A stretch of 64,000 bases of DNA from Halomonas sp. 25-S5 (lineage in GTDB: Bacteria > Pseudomonadota > Gammaproteobacteria > Pseudomonadales > Halomonadaceae), in contig NZ_JARANV010000019.1 of NCBI RefSeq assembly GCF_029889845.1, positions 23,632-87,631 of the forward strand, written 5' to 3'. Below are positions 33,830-41,762 of the stretch, piece after piece (position 1 is the first letter of the stretch; every line of letters starts with the position of its first letter). The position numbers and the translations under genes were made by a program. The notes under the pieces are model-generated. The model ran no database searches, had not been told where the DNA came from, and saw only the letters and a program-made list of their open reading frames with translations.

Positions 33830-36220
33830 ATGACGGAGCAGCATTCGCCGACAAGGCGCTTCTGGCTGGGCGGTAAGCGCGCTGCCGAGCAGGACCGGTT
33901 CTTCCGTGAGGCCCTGGAACCCCTGGGCTGGCAGCTCGGCGACGAGCACGACTGGGACGCCGGCTGGATCACCGGCATGCCGGATGCTGCACAGTTCCGG
34001 CGTGTCTCGCCGACGCGCAAGATGAACCACTTCCCGGGCAATGCGGCGCTCACCGTCAAGAGCCGACTCCATGACAGCCTCGCCACCCTTCGCGAGCGCA
34101 TGCGGGAGAGCCATGGGGCGGATCACGAGCTTGTCCGGCGGCTGGCGTTCTTTCCCCGAGCCTACGTGATGCCCGGTGACTACCATGCGCTGCAGGAGGC
34201 CGCCCAGGCCGACCCCGGGCAGCGCTGGATCCTCAAGCCCACCAATGCCTCCAAGGGTAAGGGCGTGCGGGTGCTGCAGGATGTCGCCGAGGCGCCTCTC
34301 GCGCGGGACTGGCTGGTACAGGAGTATGTGGCCAATCCCCATACCATTCGCGGCCACAAATATGTCCTGCGGCTCTATGTGCTGATCACCTCGCTTTCGC
34401 CGCTGCGCGTCTATCTCTATCGCCAGGGCTTCGCCAAGCTGGCCTCGGAGCCCTGGGATCCCGAGGATGCCGACAACCCCTACAGCCAGCTCACCAACCC
34501 GGACATCAATGCCCTGAACAGCCACGCCGAGGTGCCGGTGGAGTTTATCGACCTGGAGCGATACCGGGCCTGGTTGAGAGATCAGGGGCACGACGACGAG
34601 GCCCTCTTCGCGCGCATCGAGGACCTGGTGGCGCTCACTGTGATCTCCGCCGTGGACGCCATGCGCGCTCGCACCGCCGAGGCCGGCGCTGATCCCCGTG
34701 GCTGCTACGAGCTGCTGGGACTCGACTGCCTGGTGGACGACACCCTCAAACCGTGGATCCTGGAGTGCAACCTTAGCCCCTCGCTGGGCATCTGTGCCGA
34801 CCCGGAGACGGGGGGGCGCGTCGAGGAGGCCGTCAAGGGCGGGCTGGTGCATGACATGGTCGCGCTGGTCGATCTCCCCGGACGGGCCCTGTCCGAGGCC
34901 GGCACTGCCGCTCAGGAACCGGATGTCACCCCGCAGCTGGTCGCCGAGGCAGAGGCCGAGCAGGCACGCGCCGGCGGCTTCCTGTGGCTGTTGCCGGCCG
35001 TGGACCCCGAGCGCTACCTGCCCTACTTCGCCTTGCCCACCCCGGCCGATCTCCGGCTGGCCGAGGCCCTGACGGGGCGACCCCTGCCGCCCCTACGGTT
35101 GCAGCGGCGCCACGTGGCGGAACTGGTCGACGAGGAGCGTCTCGCCCTCTATGACACGCGCAGTGGTCGCTACTACCGGCCCAACGACACGGCCTCCCTG
35201 ACCTGGCTGCTGGCGACCGAGGGGCTGGACCCCGATGCCATCGCCGAAGAGCTGGCGCGCGCCACCTCCGAGGCGGGAGCACCGGCACAGATCTCGGCGC
35301 TGCGGGACGATGTGTGGAACACCCTGCGCGATTGGTGCCGTGCCGGCCTGCTCTGTCAGCAAGGCACCACGCCGGCAGCGTCGCCGGAGGCGCGTGAGGT
35401 CCCTGACCAGGCGCCACTCTCACTGACGGGGCGGGTCATGAGGCTCCAACTGGACGGCCGTGACTGGGCCCTGGACGTGGCCAGTGGCCCTGCCATGGCG
35501 CGGTTGGCGACATGGTTCGGCGAGCGGCTCTCGCCGCTTGACGCCGAGGCGGCGCGCCGGCTGCCGCGGCTGGCGGTACTGCAGGAGTCCGGCGGCTATG
35601 CCCTGGCCACCGATGACCGGCTGTTGGCATCGCGGCTAACGCTTGCGCAGCTGGGTCCGGTATTGACATCGCACCTGATTCGCCAGGCCACGATGCCCGG
35701 CCACCCGGTGGTCGACGCGGCCCTGTTGGTCACACCGCAGGGCTGCGGGGTGCTCTGCCTGCTCCCCGATGGGGAGGAGAGCCGCGCCCTGCTGCAGCGG
35801 CTGCGGGAAGCATCGGGCGGTATGTTGACGCGCGGCGTACGGCTGGACCTCTCGGATCCGAGCATCGCCGACCCCCTGGACTTTCCCCTGCCGGGCGTCG
35901 CCGGAGCCTCGAGCGGGTTGCCCGCTACCGTGGCTCTCCGCGGTATGCTGCTGCCGGCCAAGACGTCTGCCGACCAGGCTCTTGCCCCGGTTGCCATGCT
36001 GGAGGTGCTTGGCGATCTGCTGCCGAATTGCCTGACCGTTGATGGCCAGGCGCTGGATGCCCAGAGCGTGACGGTTCTAGGCGACTGGCTCTCCACCCTG
36101 GTCTTGAGTGCGGTGAGGGCGGGGCCAGATGCACCGGATGCCGCGTCACTGATCCAATGGCTGGATACGCGGGTAGACCCCACCCCTTCGGTCGATCGTC
36201 TCGCCATGGCGAGAGGATGA
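33830..36220 (+). CDS. TTL-like ATP-grasp ligase fused to PqqD-like and HprK-like domains
   Basis: Three-part protein of 796 residues. Residues about 100-350 form a tubulin-tyrosine-ligase-like ATP-grasp domain: ATP-binding RWILKPTNASKGKGVRVL (134-149), VQEYVANPHTIRGHKYVLRL, and the metal site ELLGLDCLVDDTLKPWILEC followed by NLSPSL (Glu312, Asn314). Residues about 425-515 look like PqqD (ERLALYDTRSGRYYRPND, then SLTWLLATEGLDPDAIAEEL), a RiPP recognition element fold. Residues about 530-780 resemble HprK-related proteins, but the P-loop position reads LLPDGEESRALL and lacks GxxxxGKS, so kinase activity is unlikely. Eukaryotic TTL-like enzymes add Glu or Gly to Glu side chains. The next gene encodes a Glu-rich repeat peptide. 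I infer that this enzyme modifies that peptide and perhaps the cytochrome at 48495. Confidence 0.8.
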   Translation: MTEQHSPTRRFWLGGKRAAEQDRFFREALEPLGWQLGDEHDWDAGWITGMPDAAQFRRVSPTRKMNHFPGNAALTVKSRLHDSLATLRERMRESHGADHELVRRLAFFPRAYVMPGDYHALQEAAQADPGQRWILKPTNASKGKGVRVLQDVAEAPLARDWLVQEYVANPHTIRGHKYVLRLYVLITSLSPLRVYLYRQGFAKLASEPWDPEDADNPYSQLTNPDINALNSHAEVPVEFIDLERYRAWLRDQGHDDEALFARIEDLVALTVISAVDAMRARTAEAGADPRGCYELLGLDCLVDDTLKPWILECNLSPSLGICADPETGGRVEEAVKGGLVHDMVALVDLPGRALSEAGTAAQEPDVTPQLVAEAEAEQARAGGFLWLLPAVDPERYLPYFALPTPADLRLAEALTGRPLPPLRLQRRHVAELVDEERLALYDTRSGRYYRPNDTASLTWLLATEGLDPDAIAEELARATSEAGAPAQISALRDDVWNTLRDWCRAGLLCQQGTTPAASPEAREVPDQAPLSLTGRVMRLQLDGRDWALDVASGPAMARLATWFGERLSPLDAEAARRLPRLAVLQESGGYALATDDRLLASRLTLAQLGPVLTSHLIRQATMPGHPVVDAALLVTPQGCGVLCLLPDGEESRALLQRLREASGGMLTRGVRLDLSDPSIADPLDFPLPGVAGASSGLPATVALRGMLLPAKTSADQALAPVAMLEVLGDLLPNCLTVDGQALDAQSVTVLGDWLSTLVLSAVRAGPDAPDAASLIQWLDTRVDPTPSVDRLAMARG

Positions 36221-36236
36221 CAGGAGCACGAGCATA

Positions 36237-36260
36237 CGGTGATGCCTTCCGGCATCACCG
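36237..36260 (+). other. Hairpin between ligase and repeat-peptide gene
   Basis: CGGTGATGCC (36237-36246) and GGCATCACCG (36251-36260) form a perfect 10-bp stem with a TTCC loop, 17 bp after the ligase stop. No T-run follows. It may be a weak terminator or a processing site separating expression of enzyme and peptide. Confidence 0.5.
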
Positions 36261-36344
36261 ATGAAGATGTCGGCCCCTGGCCGGCGTCAAGACAACACGA
36301 CATGTCCGGCATGTCGCCCAATCTGTATCAAGGAGATCATGATT

Positions 36345-36620
36345 ATGACACTGCAAGACGAAAAGCGCCGTAGCCTGCTGAGTCGCCTCAGCCGTCAGCT
36401 GGGCTACACGGCGCCGGCGCTCGCCTTGGTCGCCAGCGGCGCTGCGTTCCAGGCCGTGGCCAGCGAGACGTCCCCCGATCTGAGCTATACCAATGGCCAG
36501 GAGGCTCCCCTGATGCTTGCCGAGGCCCACGCCGAAGGTGGCGCCGAGGCCGAAGGTGAAGCAGAAGGCGAAGCGGAAGGCGAGGGTGAAGCAGAAGGTG
36601 AGGGCGAAGGGGAGGGGTGA
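36345..36620 (+). CDS. Small leader-plus-AEGE-repeat peptide, putative modified substrate
   Basis: Peptide of 91 residues, not a recognised family. Residues 1-18 are polar and basic (MTLQDEKRRSLLSRLSRQ), 21-40 hydrophobic (YTAPALALVASGAAFQAVAS, also a plausible signal peptide), and 62-91 an almost pure Ala/Glu/Gly tract (AEGEAEGE units, ending GEGEGEG). The YTAPAL segment fits the YxxPxL leader motif bound by PqqD-like domains in lasso-peptide systems. The cytochrome at 48495 has the same leader and repeat. AAGGAG lies 9 nt before the ATG at 36345; an ATG at 36339 is too close. It follows the TTL/PqqD-like ligase by 124 bp. Confidence 0.75.
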   Translation: MTLQDEKRRSLLSRLSRQLGYTAPALALVASGAAFQAVASETSPDLSYTNGQEAPLMLAEAHAEGGAEAEGEAEGEAEGEGEAEGEGEGEG

Positions 36621-36643
36621 GCCCTTCCTTCCCTACCAGCGGG

Positions 36644-36678
36644 AAACCAGGTCCGTCACCACGGTGGCGGTCTGGTTT
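36644..36678 (+). terminator. Imperfect hairpin after the repeat-peptide gene
   Basis: AAACCAGGTCCGTCACC and GGTGGCGGTCTGGTTT pair with one or two mismatches, 23 bp downstream of the stop. It is followed by pyrimidine-rich CTTCCCCTCTGCC rather than a clean T-run. It could limit read-through so that the peptide is made in excess of downstream products. Confidence 0.5.
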
Positions 36679-36707
36679 CTTCCCCTCTGCCGCCTCACAG
36701 CGATCCC

Positions 36708-36731
36708 ATAACGTAACCCATAACGTAACCC
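36708..36731. repeat. 12-bp tandem repeat before the DinB-like gene
   Basis: ATAACGTAACCC occurs twice in direct succession (36708-36719 and 36720-36731), 27 bp before the next start codon. It could be a doubled activator site or replication slippage. Confidence 0.7.
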
Positions 36732-36758
36732 AAAGCGGAACTCACAGGACACCCCGTC

Positions 36759-37343
36759 ATGACATCACGCCACTCCCGGCCGTCTCCCGACACCGTGCGT
36801 CTCGTCGAGGAAAACCTGCTGACCCTTTGCCAGCTGAAGGACATGGTCGGGTCCCTTTCACCCGACATCTATCAGCAGGCGTTCGGCGAACACGGGCGCC
36901 ACACCCTGGGCAAGCATGTGCGTCACATCATCGATCATTACGATGCCCTCCTCGAGGGGCTCGACCGAGGAGGGGAGGTCATCGACTACGAACAGCGCCG
37001 ACGCGACGAGGCCCTCGAGCAATGGCCGCAGCAAGCGGCGAGTCATCTGGTCGGCATCGAGTCAAGGCTGTCGGTGCTGGGCGGCGAGCCGTCGTCGGCC
37101 GCGCTGACCCTGGCCTATCCCCTGGATGAGGAGAGGCTCTCCCTGGCGTCAAGCCTGGACCGAGAGCTTGCCTTCCTGACCAGTCACAGCATTCATCACA
37201 TGGCGATCATTGCCCTGCTGGCCGAGCAGTCGGGTATCCACCTGCCCGAGACCTTCGGGGTGCATCCCTCTACGCTTCGACACTGGCAGCGGGCGTCTGA
37301 GGAGCAGGTGCCGCTCTCACCACTTTCGCGGAGGAGTGCCTGA
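36759..37343 (+). CDS. DinB-superfamily protein
   Basis: Helical protein of 194 residues. Two conserved His segments, TLGKHVRHIIDHYDALLEG and LTSHSIHHMAIIALLAEQSG, match the three-His metal site of DinB/YfiT-like four-helix bundles. These include thiol-dependent transferases such as mycothiol- or bacillithiol-dependent enzymes. The function here is unknown. The DUF302 gene starts within its stop codon (TGATG), so the two are coupled. Ribosome site is weak (CACAGGACACC). Confidence 0.7.
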   Translation: MTSRHSRPSPDTVRLVEENLLTLCQLKDMVGSLSPDIYQQAFGEHGRHTLGKHVRHIIDHYDALLEGLDRGGEVIDYEQRRRDEALEQWPQQAASHLVGIESRLSVLGGEPSSAALTLAYPLDEERLSLASSLDRELAFLTSHSIHHMAIIALLAEQSGIHLPETFGVHPSTLRHWQRASEEQVPLSPLSRRSA

Positions 37344-37828
37344 TGATGCGCATGATACTGGCGACCTGGCTGCTGGTGCTGGTCGTGGCGGCCCCCGTGA
37401 GTGCCGAACCCCGTTGGCCCGACCAGGGCTGGCAGGTCACGCCCACCTCGCTTTCCTACGACAACCTGCTGGAGGCTCTGCAGGAGGCGGTCGAGGCCGA
37501 GGGCATGTTCGTGGTCACCGAGGCAGGGCCCACCGTGGCCGCTGCGAACCGGGGGATCACCATCCCCGGCAACCGGGTCGTCGGCGTGTTTCGCAACGAC
37601 TATGCGGTTCGGATCCTGCGGCTGAGCGTCCCGGCGATGATCGAAGCCCCCATGCGCTTCTATGTCACCGAAAATGACGACGGCAGTGCCACCCTCTCCT
37701 GGAAGACACCGACTCACTTGCTCGAACCCTACTTGGACACGGCCGGCGAGGAACTGGAAACAGTGGGCCGCGAGCTCGACACCCTGTTCGCTGCCATTGC
37801 AAAGCGTGCCACCGAGGAATCGGAGTGA
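37343..37828 (+). CDS. DUF302 protein, secreted (first copy)
   Basis: Protein of 161 residues. The signal peptide is MMRMILATWLLVLVVAAPVS with cleavage near AEP. The mature part carries DUF302 features: YDNLLEALQEAVEAEGMFVV, then NRVVGVFRNDYAVRILRLSV and IEAPMRFYVTENDDGSATLS. DUF302 proteins are small periplasmic proteins of unknown function, often near respiratory or sulfur genes. It is translationally coupled to the DinB-like gene (1-nt overlap) with GGAGGAG upstream. A second DUF302 protein is encoded at 39469. Confidence 0.8.
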   Translation: MMRMILATWLLVLVVAAPVSAEPRWPDQGWQVTPTSLSYDNLLEALQEAVEAEGMFVVTEAGPTVAAANRGITIPGNRVVGVFRNDYAVRILRLSVPAMIEAPMRFYVTENDDGSATLSWKTPTHLLEPYLDTAGEELETVGRELDTLFAAIAKRATEESE

Positions 37829-38121
37829 CTGCATCGAGCGTCACCTCAGGCACTTGAGGCGCTGACCCGTCGCAACAACCCCCACCCCCGTTTGGTCAAC
37901 TGCGGCCGCTCCTCCGGGACGGTCATGCCGGCGAGTCGGCCATATCCTTCAGCGGTAATTGCGCCATCGCATTTTCATCTCCTGACCCCGAGCCAGGACG
38001 ATCGGACGCTTGCCCCGGTCCGTCCGACTTCTTTGCGTAAGGACATGCCGATCCCGGCGACCGAGTGGCGGCGTGTCATGTCAGGAACGTGGAATCCACC
38101 ATGGAGTATCGAGGAGGAAAG

Positions 38122-38574
38122 ATGACCAAGACGTTGAGCCTGTTGTTGTTAAGGGTATCACTGGGCGGATTGTTGCTGGTCTGGGGGGTGAACAAGATCG
38201 TCAATACCGATTACAGCCAGGCCATTGTCGACAACTTTTATTTCGGATTTCTATCGGCCGAAGCCCTGCTGCCACTAGCGGGTGCCGGCCAAATGCTGGT
38301 TGGCCTGCTGGTCGTCATCGGTCTGGCACGCCGCTGGACCTATCCACTGCAGCTGCTACTGAACGGTGCGTCGCTGGTGGCCGTCAGTGCCTCGGTCATT
38401 GATCCCTGGGGATGGTACCTTGAGGGTACCAATGCCTTGTTCTACCCCTCCTTGATCATCTTCGCCGCGAGTCTCTTGGCGATGGCCTTCCGTGAAGAGG
38501 ATCGGCTGTCCCTGGATGCCGCCAGGCAGCGCCCGGGCCCGGTCAGCTGGGAAGCACGTCGTCACTGTAGCTGA
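38122..38574 (+). CDS. DoxX-family membrane protein
   Basis: Membrane protein of 150 residues with four predicted spans. It opens MTKTLSLLLLRVSLGGLLLV with WGVNKIVNTDYSQAIVDNFY, the usual DoxX start, and has AEALLPLAGAGQMLVGLLVV and a final hydrophobic segment LIIFAASLLAMAF. DoxX proteins are linked to redox or quinone processes. GAGGAGGAAAG stands directly before the ATG at 38122, favouring it over ATG at 38101. The 293-bp gap before it shows no convincing gene. Confidence 0.8.
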   Translation: MTKTLSLLLLRVSLGGLLLVWGVNKIVNTDYSQAIVDNFYFGFLSAEALLPLAGAGQMLVGLLVVIGLARRWTYPLQLLLNGASLVAVSASVIDPWGWYLEGTNALFYPSLIIFAASLLAMAFREEDRLSLDAARQRPGPVSWEARRHCS

Positions 38575-38618
38575 TGAGTGGCGATACCCGGCCATTGGTC
38601 GAGTATCGCCGTCCGGGT

Positions 38619-39284
38619 TCAGGGACAGTCGGGCGGCTCGGGACTCGCGGAGAAGGCCAAGTGGGTGAACCAGGCCGTGGCATCCACCCCGGCATTGTCG
38701 CCATCGCTCATGAGGGCGAGGCCATTGATGTGGTCCGGGCGGCTCCCGAAGAGTCGCTGATAGTCCTCGCGGATATCCCGCACTTCCGCCACCCATTCTC
38801 CTACGCGGGCCTCGCCACTCTGCAGGGCCATCAGCTGGGCGCGTGAGGTAAAGGCATTGGGCCAGTCCGATCCTGCTGGCTGGCTCGAGGCCCACACATA
38901 GTTCACCGACTCGACCTGCCAGGGGAGCAGCCCCGTCTTGCGGGCCACATAGACCCTGGCAGGGTAGTCGTCCCCTGACTTTTGTGTCTCATCGAGACCC
39001 TCATGAATCCCCGATACCTGCCAGCACCACTGCAGGTAGGGCGTCTCGATAAGGTCGACCTCGCGTTCCAGGTATTTCGCCGAGGCCTGTTGCCGGGCGC
39101 TGGCCTGGAGGAGTCGCATGCCCTCCCGCGCGATGACCCGGTACTCGGTCTCGCCCTCGAAGCTGCGTGTCGGCCAGGCGAGTATATCGTCCGGCGAGAA
39201 CGTCAGGTCACCCGCTGCGATGACAGGTTCTGCCACCAGGGTCGTCAATGTCATCAGACACCAGGGGATAAGGGATCGGCTCAT
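38619..39284 (-). CDS. DUF3047 protein, secreted
   Basis: Protein of 221 residues with a signal peptide (MSRSLIPWCLMTLTTLVAEP, VIAA). The mature part shows DUF3047 features: FEGETEYRVIAREGMRLLQA, then YLQWCWQVSGIHEGLDETQK, DDYPARVYVARKTG, NYVWASSQPAGSDW and a C-terminal INGLALMSDGDNAGVDATAW. The family has a beta-sandwich form and unknown function. The start at 39284 has GGAG 11 nt upstream; an ATG at 39305 is less likely. It is divergent from the second DUF302 gene and convergent with doxX. Confidence 0.8.
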   Translation of the reverse strand: MSRSLIPWCLMTLTTLVAEPVIAAGDLTFSPDDILAWPTRSFEGETEYRVIAREGMRLLQASARQQASAKYLEREVDLIETPYLQWCWQVSGIHEGLDETQKSGDDYPARVYVARKTGLLPWQVESVNYVWASSQPAGSDWPNAFTSRAQLMALQSGEARVGEWVAEVRDIREDYQRLFGSRPDHINGLALMSDGDNAGVDATAWFTHLAFSASPEPPDCP

Positions 39285-39468
39285 CGGGTAGATTACTCCA
39301 TTCATTGCCGTGGATAGGGGGTGTTTTACGTCGAATCGTTCTTAAGGATGCAGTGGTCCAACGGGAGCGAACACCCCGGACCTGATCCCTCAGGCCCGGG
39401 TTTCTTGCCTTGTGCGGGGGTCTTGGCCATCCTGACAGGATATTCGCTGGACAGAGGGAGGAGATACC

Positions 39469-39927
39469 ATGCGCAAGACGCTGACCGGGACGGCCATGGC
39501 TATGTTCATGGTTATACCGCTGGTAGTGCAGGCGGAAGAGCACGGGGTGATGCACCTGCAGTCGAGCGACGATATCCAGCGTGTCGAGGAGCGGCTTCGT
39601 GAGGCTATCGAGGACAAGGGACTGACCCTGATGACCGTTGTCGATCACACCGCTAATGCGGAGGGCGTGGGGCTCTCGTTGCCGGCGACCCGTACCTTCA
39701 TCTTTGGCAATCCGCAGGTGGGTACGCCGATGATGCAGTGCCAAGGAAGCATGGCGCTGGACCTGCCCCAGAAGATAGTAGTACGGGAGACCGACGAGGG
39801 CGTCAGGCTAGAGTGGAATTCGCCACACTACCTGGCCGAGCGCCACTCCCTGGAGGAGTGCGACCTGCCACTGGACAAGGTCGCCGGTGTACTAGAGGGC
39901 GTGGCAAACGCTGCCGTAGGCCAGTGA
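39469..39927 (+). CDS. DUF302 protein, secreted (second copy)
   Basis: Protein of 152 residues. Signal peptide MRKTLTGTAMAMFMVIPLVV with cleavage near VQAEE. The DUF302 core reads DDIQRVEERLREAIEDKGLT, LPATRTFIFGNPQVGTPMMQ (the FGNP..GTP..Q motif is more canonical than in the first copy), and MALDLPQKIVVRETDEGVRL. GGGAGGAG precedes the ATG. It faces the sigma-factor/zinc-finger pair. Confidence 0.88.
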   Translation: MRKTLTGTAMAMFMVIPLVVQAEEHGVMHLQSSDDIQRVEERLREAIEDKGLTLMTVVDHTANAEGVGLSLPATRTFIFGNPQVGTPMMQCQGSMALDLPQKIVVRETDEGVRLEWNSPHYLAERHSLEECDLPLDKVAGVLEGVANAAVGQ

Positions 39928-39956
39928 GATCACGGCTGTGAAGGAGTGGCAGGCCT

Positions 39957-40160
39957 TCAGTGTCCGTCATCGTCCTGCTCGGCGTCATGTTCCGGGCCGA
40001 ATCGCCTGCCGGCCTCATGAAGCAGCGTGAACTGTCTGTCGCATTCTCTACAGGCGCCGCACATGGAAAGGTGTAACCTCAGGGACACCCGTTCCTGGAA
40101 GGTGAGAGGGCGGTCCTGCCTGAGGGACATAAGCCGGGTCGCCTCCTTGCACATCATCAT
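39957..40160 (-). CDS. Small zinc-finger protein, putative anti-sigma factor
   Basis: Protein of 67 residues with a zf-HC2-like motif: LHLSMCGACRECDRQFTLLH (His, then CxxC). The C-terminus is acidic (EHDAEQDDDGH). It lacks a membrane segment. The start overlaps the stop of the sigma-factor gene (ATGA), the usual layout of an ECF sigma factor with its zinc-binding anti-sigma partner. The role is inferred from position and motif. Confidence 0.8.
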   Translation of the reverse strand: MMMCKEATRLMSLRQDRPLTFQERVSLRLHLSMCGACRECDRQFTLLHEAGRRFGPEHDAEQDDDGH

Positions 40161-40735
40161 GCCGTTTCCTCCTTCAGCCAGCCCTTCTCGATGCAGGCCC
40201 TGAGTCGCAGCCGGGCGCGATGCAGTATCACCCAGCAGTTGTTTTCCTTGATGTCCAGCTCCCGGCAGATATCGTCGGTGGAGAGCCCCATCAGCTCGCG
40301 CAGGGAAAATACCCTAGCGGCGTTGTCCGGCAGGGCGATCATGCAGGCATCGAAGACCTGCCAGAAGTTTTCGGTCTCGAAGGCCGCCTCGGGTTCTCCC
40401 CAGCTGGAGGGGCGAGCACTCTCCTGCCAGCGGCCATTCTGCTGGAATTGCCGGTCGATGGCGTCGTCATCGTCCTCATCCTCGAGAGGCTGCCATCTTC
40501 TATGACGTTTCTGGACGCGCATGGCGTCGAGGATCTTGTACTTGAGGATGCCGAAGACCCAGGTCTCGTAGCCGGATCGCCCAGCGAAGCTTTCATTCTT
40601 TTCGATGGCGGACATCATGGCCTCCTGTACGGCATCCTCGGCCTGGCTCCGATCACGCAAGTGCATGAGAGCAAAGGAGACCAGACGTGGCCTGACAGCC
40701 GTAAGTCTTTGTAATCTATCTTCTTTTTCGTTCAT
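40157..40735 (-). CDS. ECF-type sigma-70 factor
   Basis: Sigma factor of 192 residues. Region 2 is present (LMHLRDRSQAEDAVQEAMMS, then YETWVFGILKYKILDAMRV), followed by an acidic linker. Region 4 reads LPDNAARVFSLRELMGLSTD, then DICRELDIKENNCWVILHRA and RLRLRACIEKGW. The NNCWVILHRARLRLR end is characteristic of a proteobacterial subgroup that pairs with a short zinc-finger protein. It is coupled to that partner by a 4-bp overlap. Its targets probably include neighbouring genes, but I could not find a shared promoter motif with confidence. Confidence 0.9.
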   Translation of the reverse strand: MNEKEDRLQRLTAVRPRLVSFALMHLRDRSQAEDAVQEAMMSAIEKNESFAGRSGYETWVFGILKYKILDAMRVQKRHRRWQPLEDEDDDDAIDRQFQQNGRWQESARPSSWGEPEAAFETENFWQVFDACMIALPDNAARVFSLRELMGLSTDDICRELDIKENNCWVILHRARLRLRACIEKGWLKEETA

Positions 40736-41114
40736 CTAAGAGACCCTCGTTCCCTGTGCCGATGCTTGGACCAGATTCAGGCAAAGTCTAGCAGTTGGTA
40801 TCAGCCAGGGTATAGGGTCTCTCGATTGAGTCGTTCAAGCCAGACTTTCCTTACAGGATGCTCAGGGTTATCGACAGGAATTATAGCGTCTACGATATCA
40901 GTGATATCAGAAAGTCTGATGATTTATCTGTGTATCGTCTCCGAAACTTGATGCGGGAAGGGCGGCGTTTTGGCAAGAAGATTGCGATGGATTTGCTGGT
41001 TTTTTTGATGAGGTTTGCCCACTCTTGACAGGAATATCATCTCGATCTGCAGGGGAGACATGAGGCGATATCAAGGCGCACTGCCACACCGATGTATGGG
41101 TCGGGAAGGCCATG
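40736..41114. other. 379-bp AT-richer intergenic region
   Basis: The gap between the sigma-factor start and the transferase stop is AT-richer than its surroundings. It includes the symmetric element GATATC-AGT-GATATC (40894-40908) and a T7 run at 41000-41007. No open frame with a credible ribosome site was seen. It must hold the sigma-factor promoter on the minus strand. It may be a remnant of deleted sequence. Confidence 0.4.
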
Positions 41115-41762
41115 TCATCGGCAACAGCCTCCCGGCACCGTGATCAGGTCGAGATGATTCGACAGTCGGTCAAGGTCCTCGGGCCGGTCCACATCCCAGA
41201 GCCGGGCGGGGCAGGCCAGCTGCCAGCCCAGCTCATCGGTGCGGTCGCGCGTCTGTGCCATGACGCGGTTCGTGCCCCAGTCGATGGCAGTGAACAGGCG
41301 GCGGTCGTTCCGTCGGACCCCGACCAGCGCATAGCCGCCATCCTCGACCGGCAGGAAGACGGCATCGGCGTCCGTCAGGGCAGCCTGGCAACGCCAGAGC
41401 AGGGGCGGGGTAAGCGCGGGACAGTCGCTGCCGATCAGCACTCCCGGTGCGTCCATGGCCTGCAGGGCCACGTATATGCGCTCCCCCAGGTCGCCTTCTG
41501 GCTGGGCGCGAAGCCTCAGGCCATGCCGATCGGCTAGTTCCCGGAACATGGGATGGGCGTGATCCAGTGCCGTCCAAAGGGTGATGTACTGCGGCGAGGT
41601 CGCCGCAAGGGCCGTAGCCACCGCATGGCGCAGCAGTCGCTCGTGCAGCCGACAGGCGCCCTCGGCGCCCAGGACCGGCATCAGACGCGTCTTCACCTGT
41701 CCGGGAATCGGTGCCTTGGCCAGTATCGCTAAGGGAAAGGAGCCGTGAGCGTCAGCGGACAT
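41115..41762 (-). CDS. TIGR04282-type transferase (DUF2064, GT-A-like)
   Basis: Nucleotidyl- or glycosyl-transferase-like protein, 215 residues, of the rSAM/selenodomain-associated transferase 1 family (CofC-like fold). Signatures are LAILAKAPIPGQVKTRLMPV at the N-terminus, EGDLGERIYVALQ, GVLIGSDCPALTPPLL, VFLPVEDGGYALVGVRR, and FTAIDWGTNRVMAQT. Its start lies within the preceding transferase gene (11-bp overlap). Function is unknown; members usually sit beside a transferase 2 gene, as here, and often near a radical SAM gene, which is absent in this window. Confidence 0.85.
   Translation of the reverse strand: MSADAHGSFPLAILAKAPIPGQVKTRLMPVLGAEGACRLHERLLRHAVATALAATSPQYITLWTALDHAHPMFRELADRHGLRLRAQPEGDLGERIYVALQAMDAPGVLIGSDCPALTPPLLWRCQAALTDADAVFLPVEDGGYALVGVRRNDRRLFTAIDWGTNRVMAQTRDRTDELGWQLACPARLWDVDRPEDLDRLSNHLDLITVPGGCCR

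Noticed and set aside
37892..38125. 77-codon plus-strand frame between DUF302 and DoxX genes
   Set aside because: No ribosome site, Pro/Ser/Arg-rich, overlaps the DoxX leader; no homology recognised.
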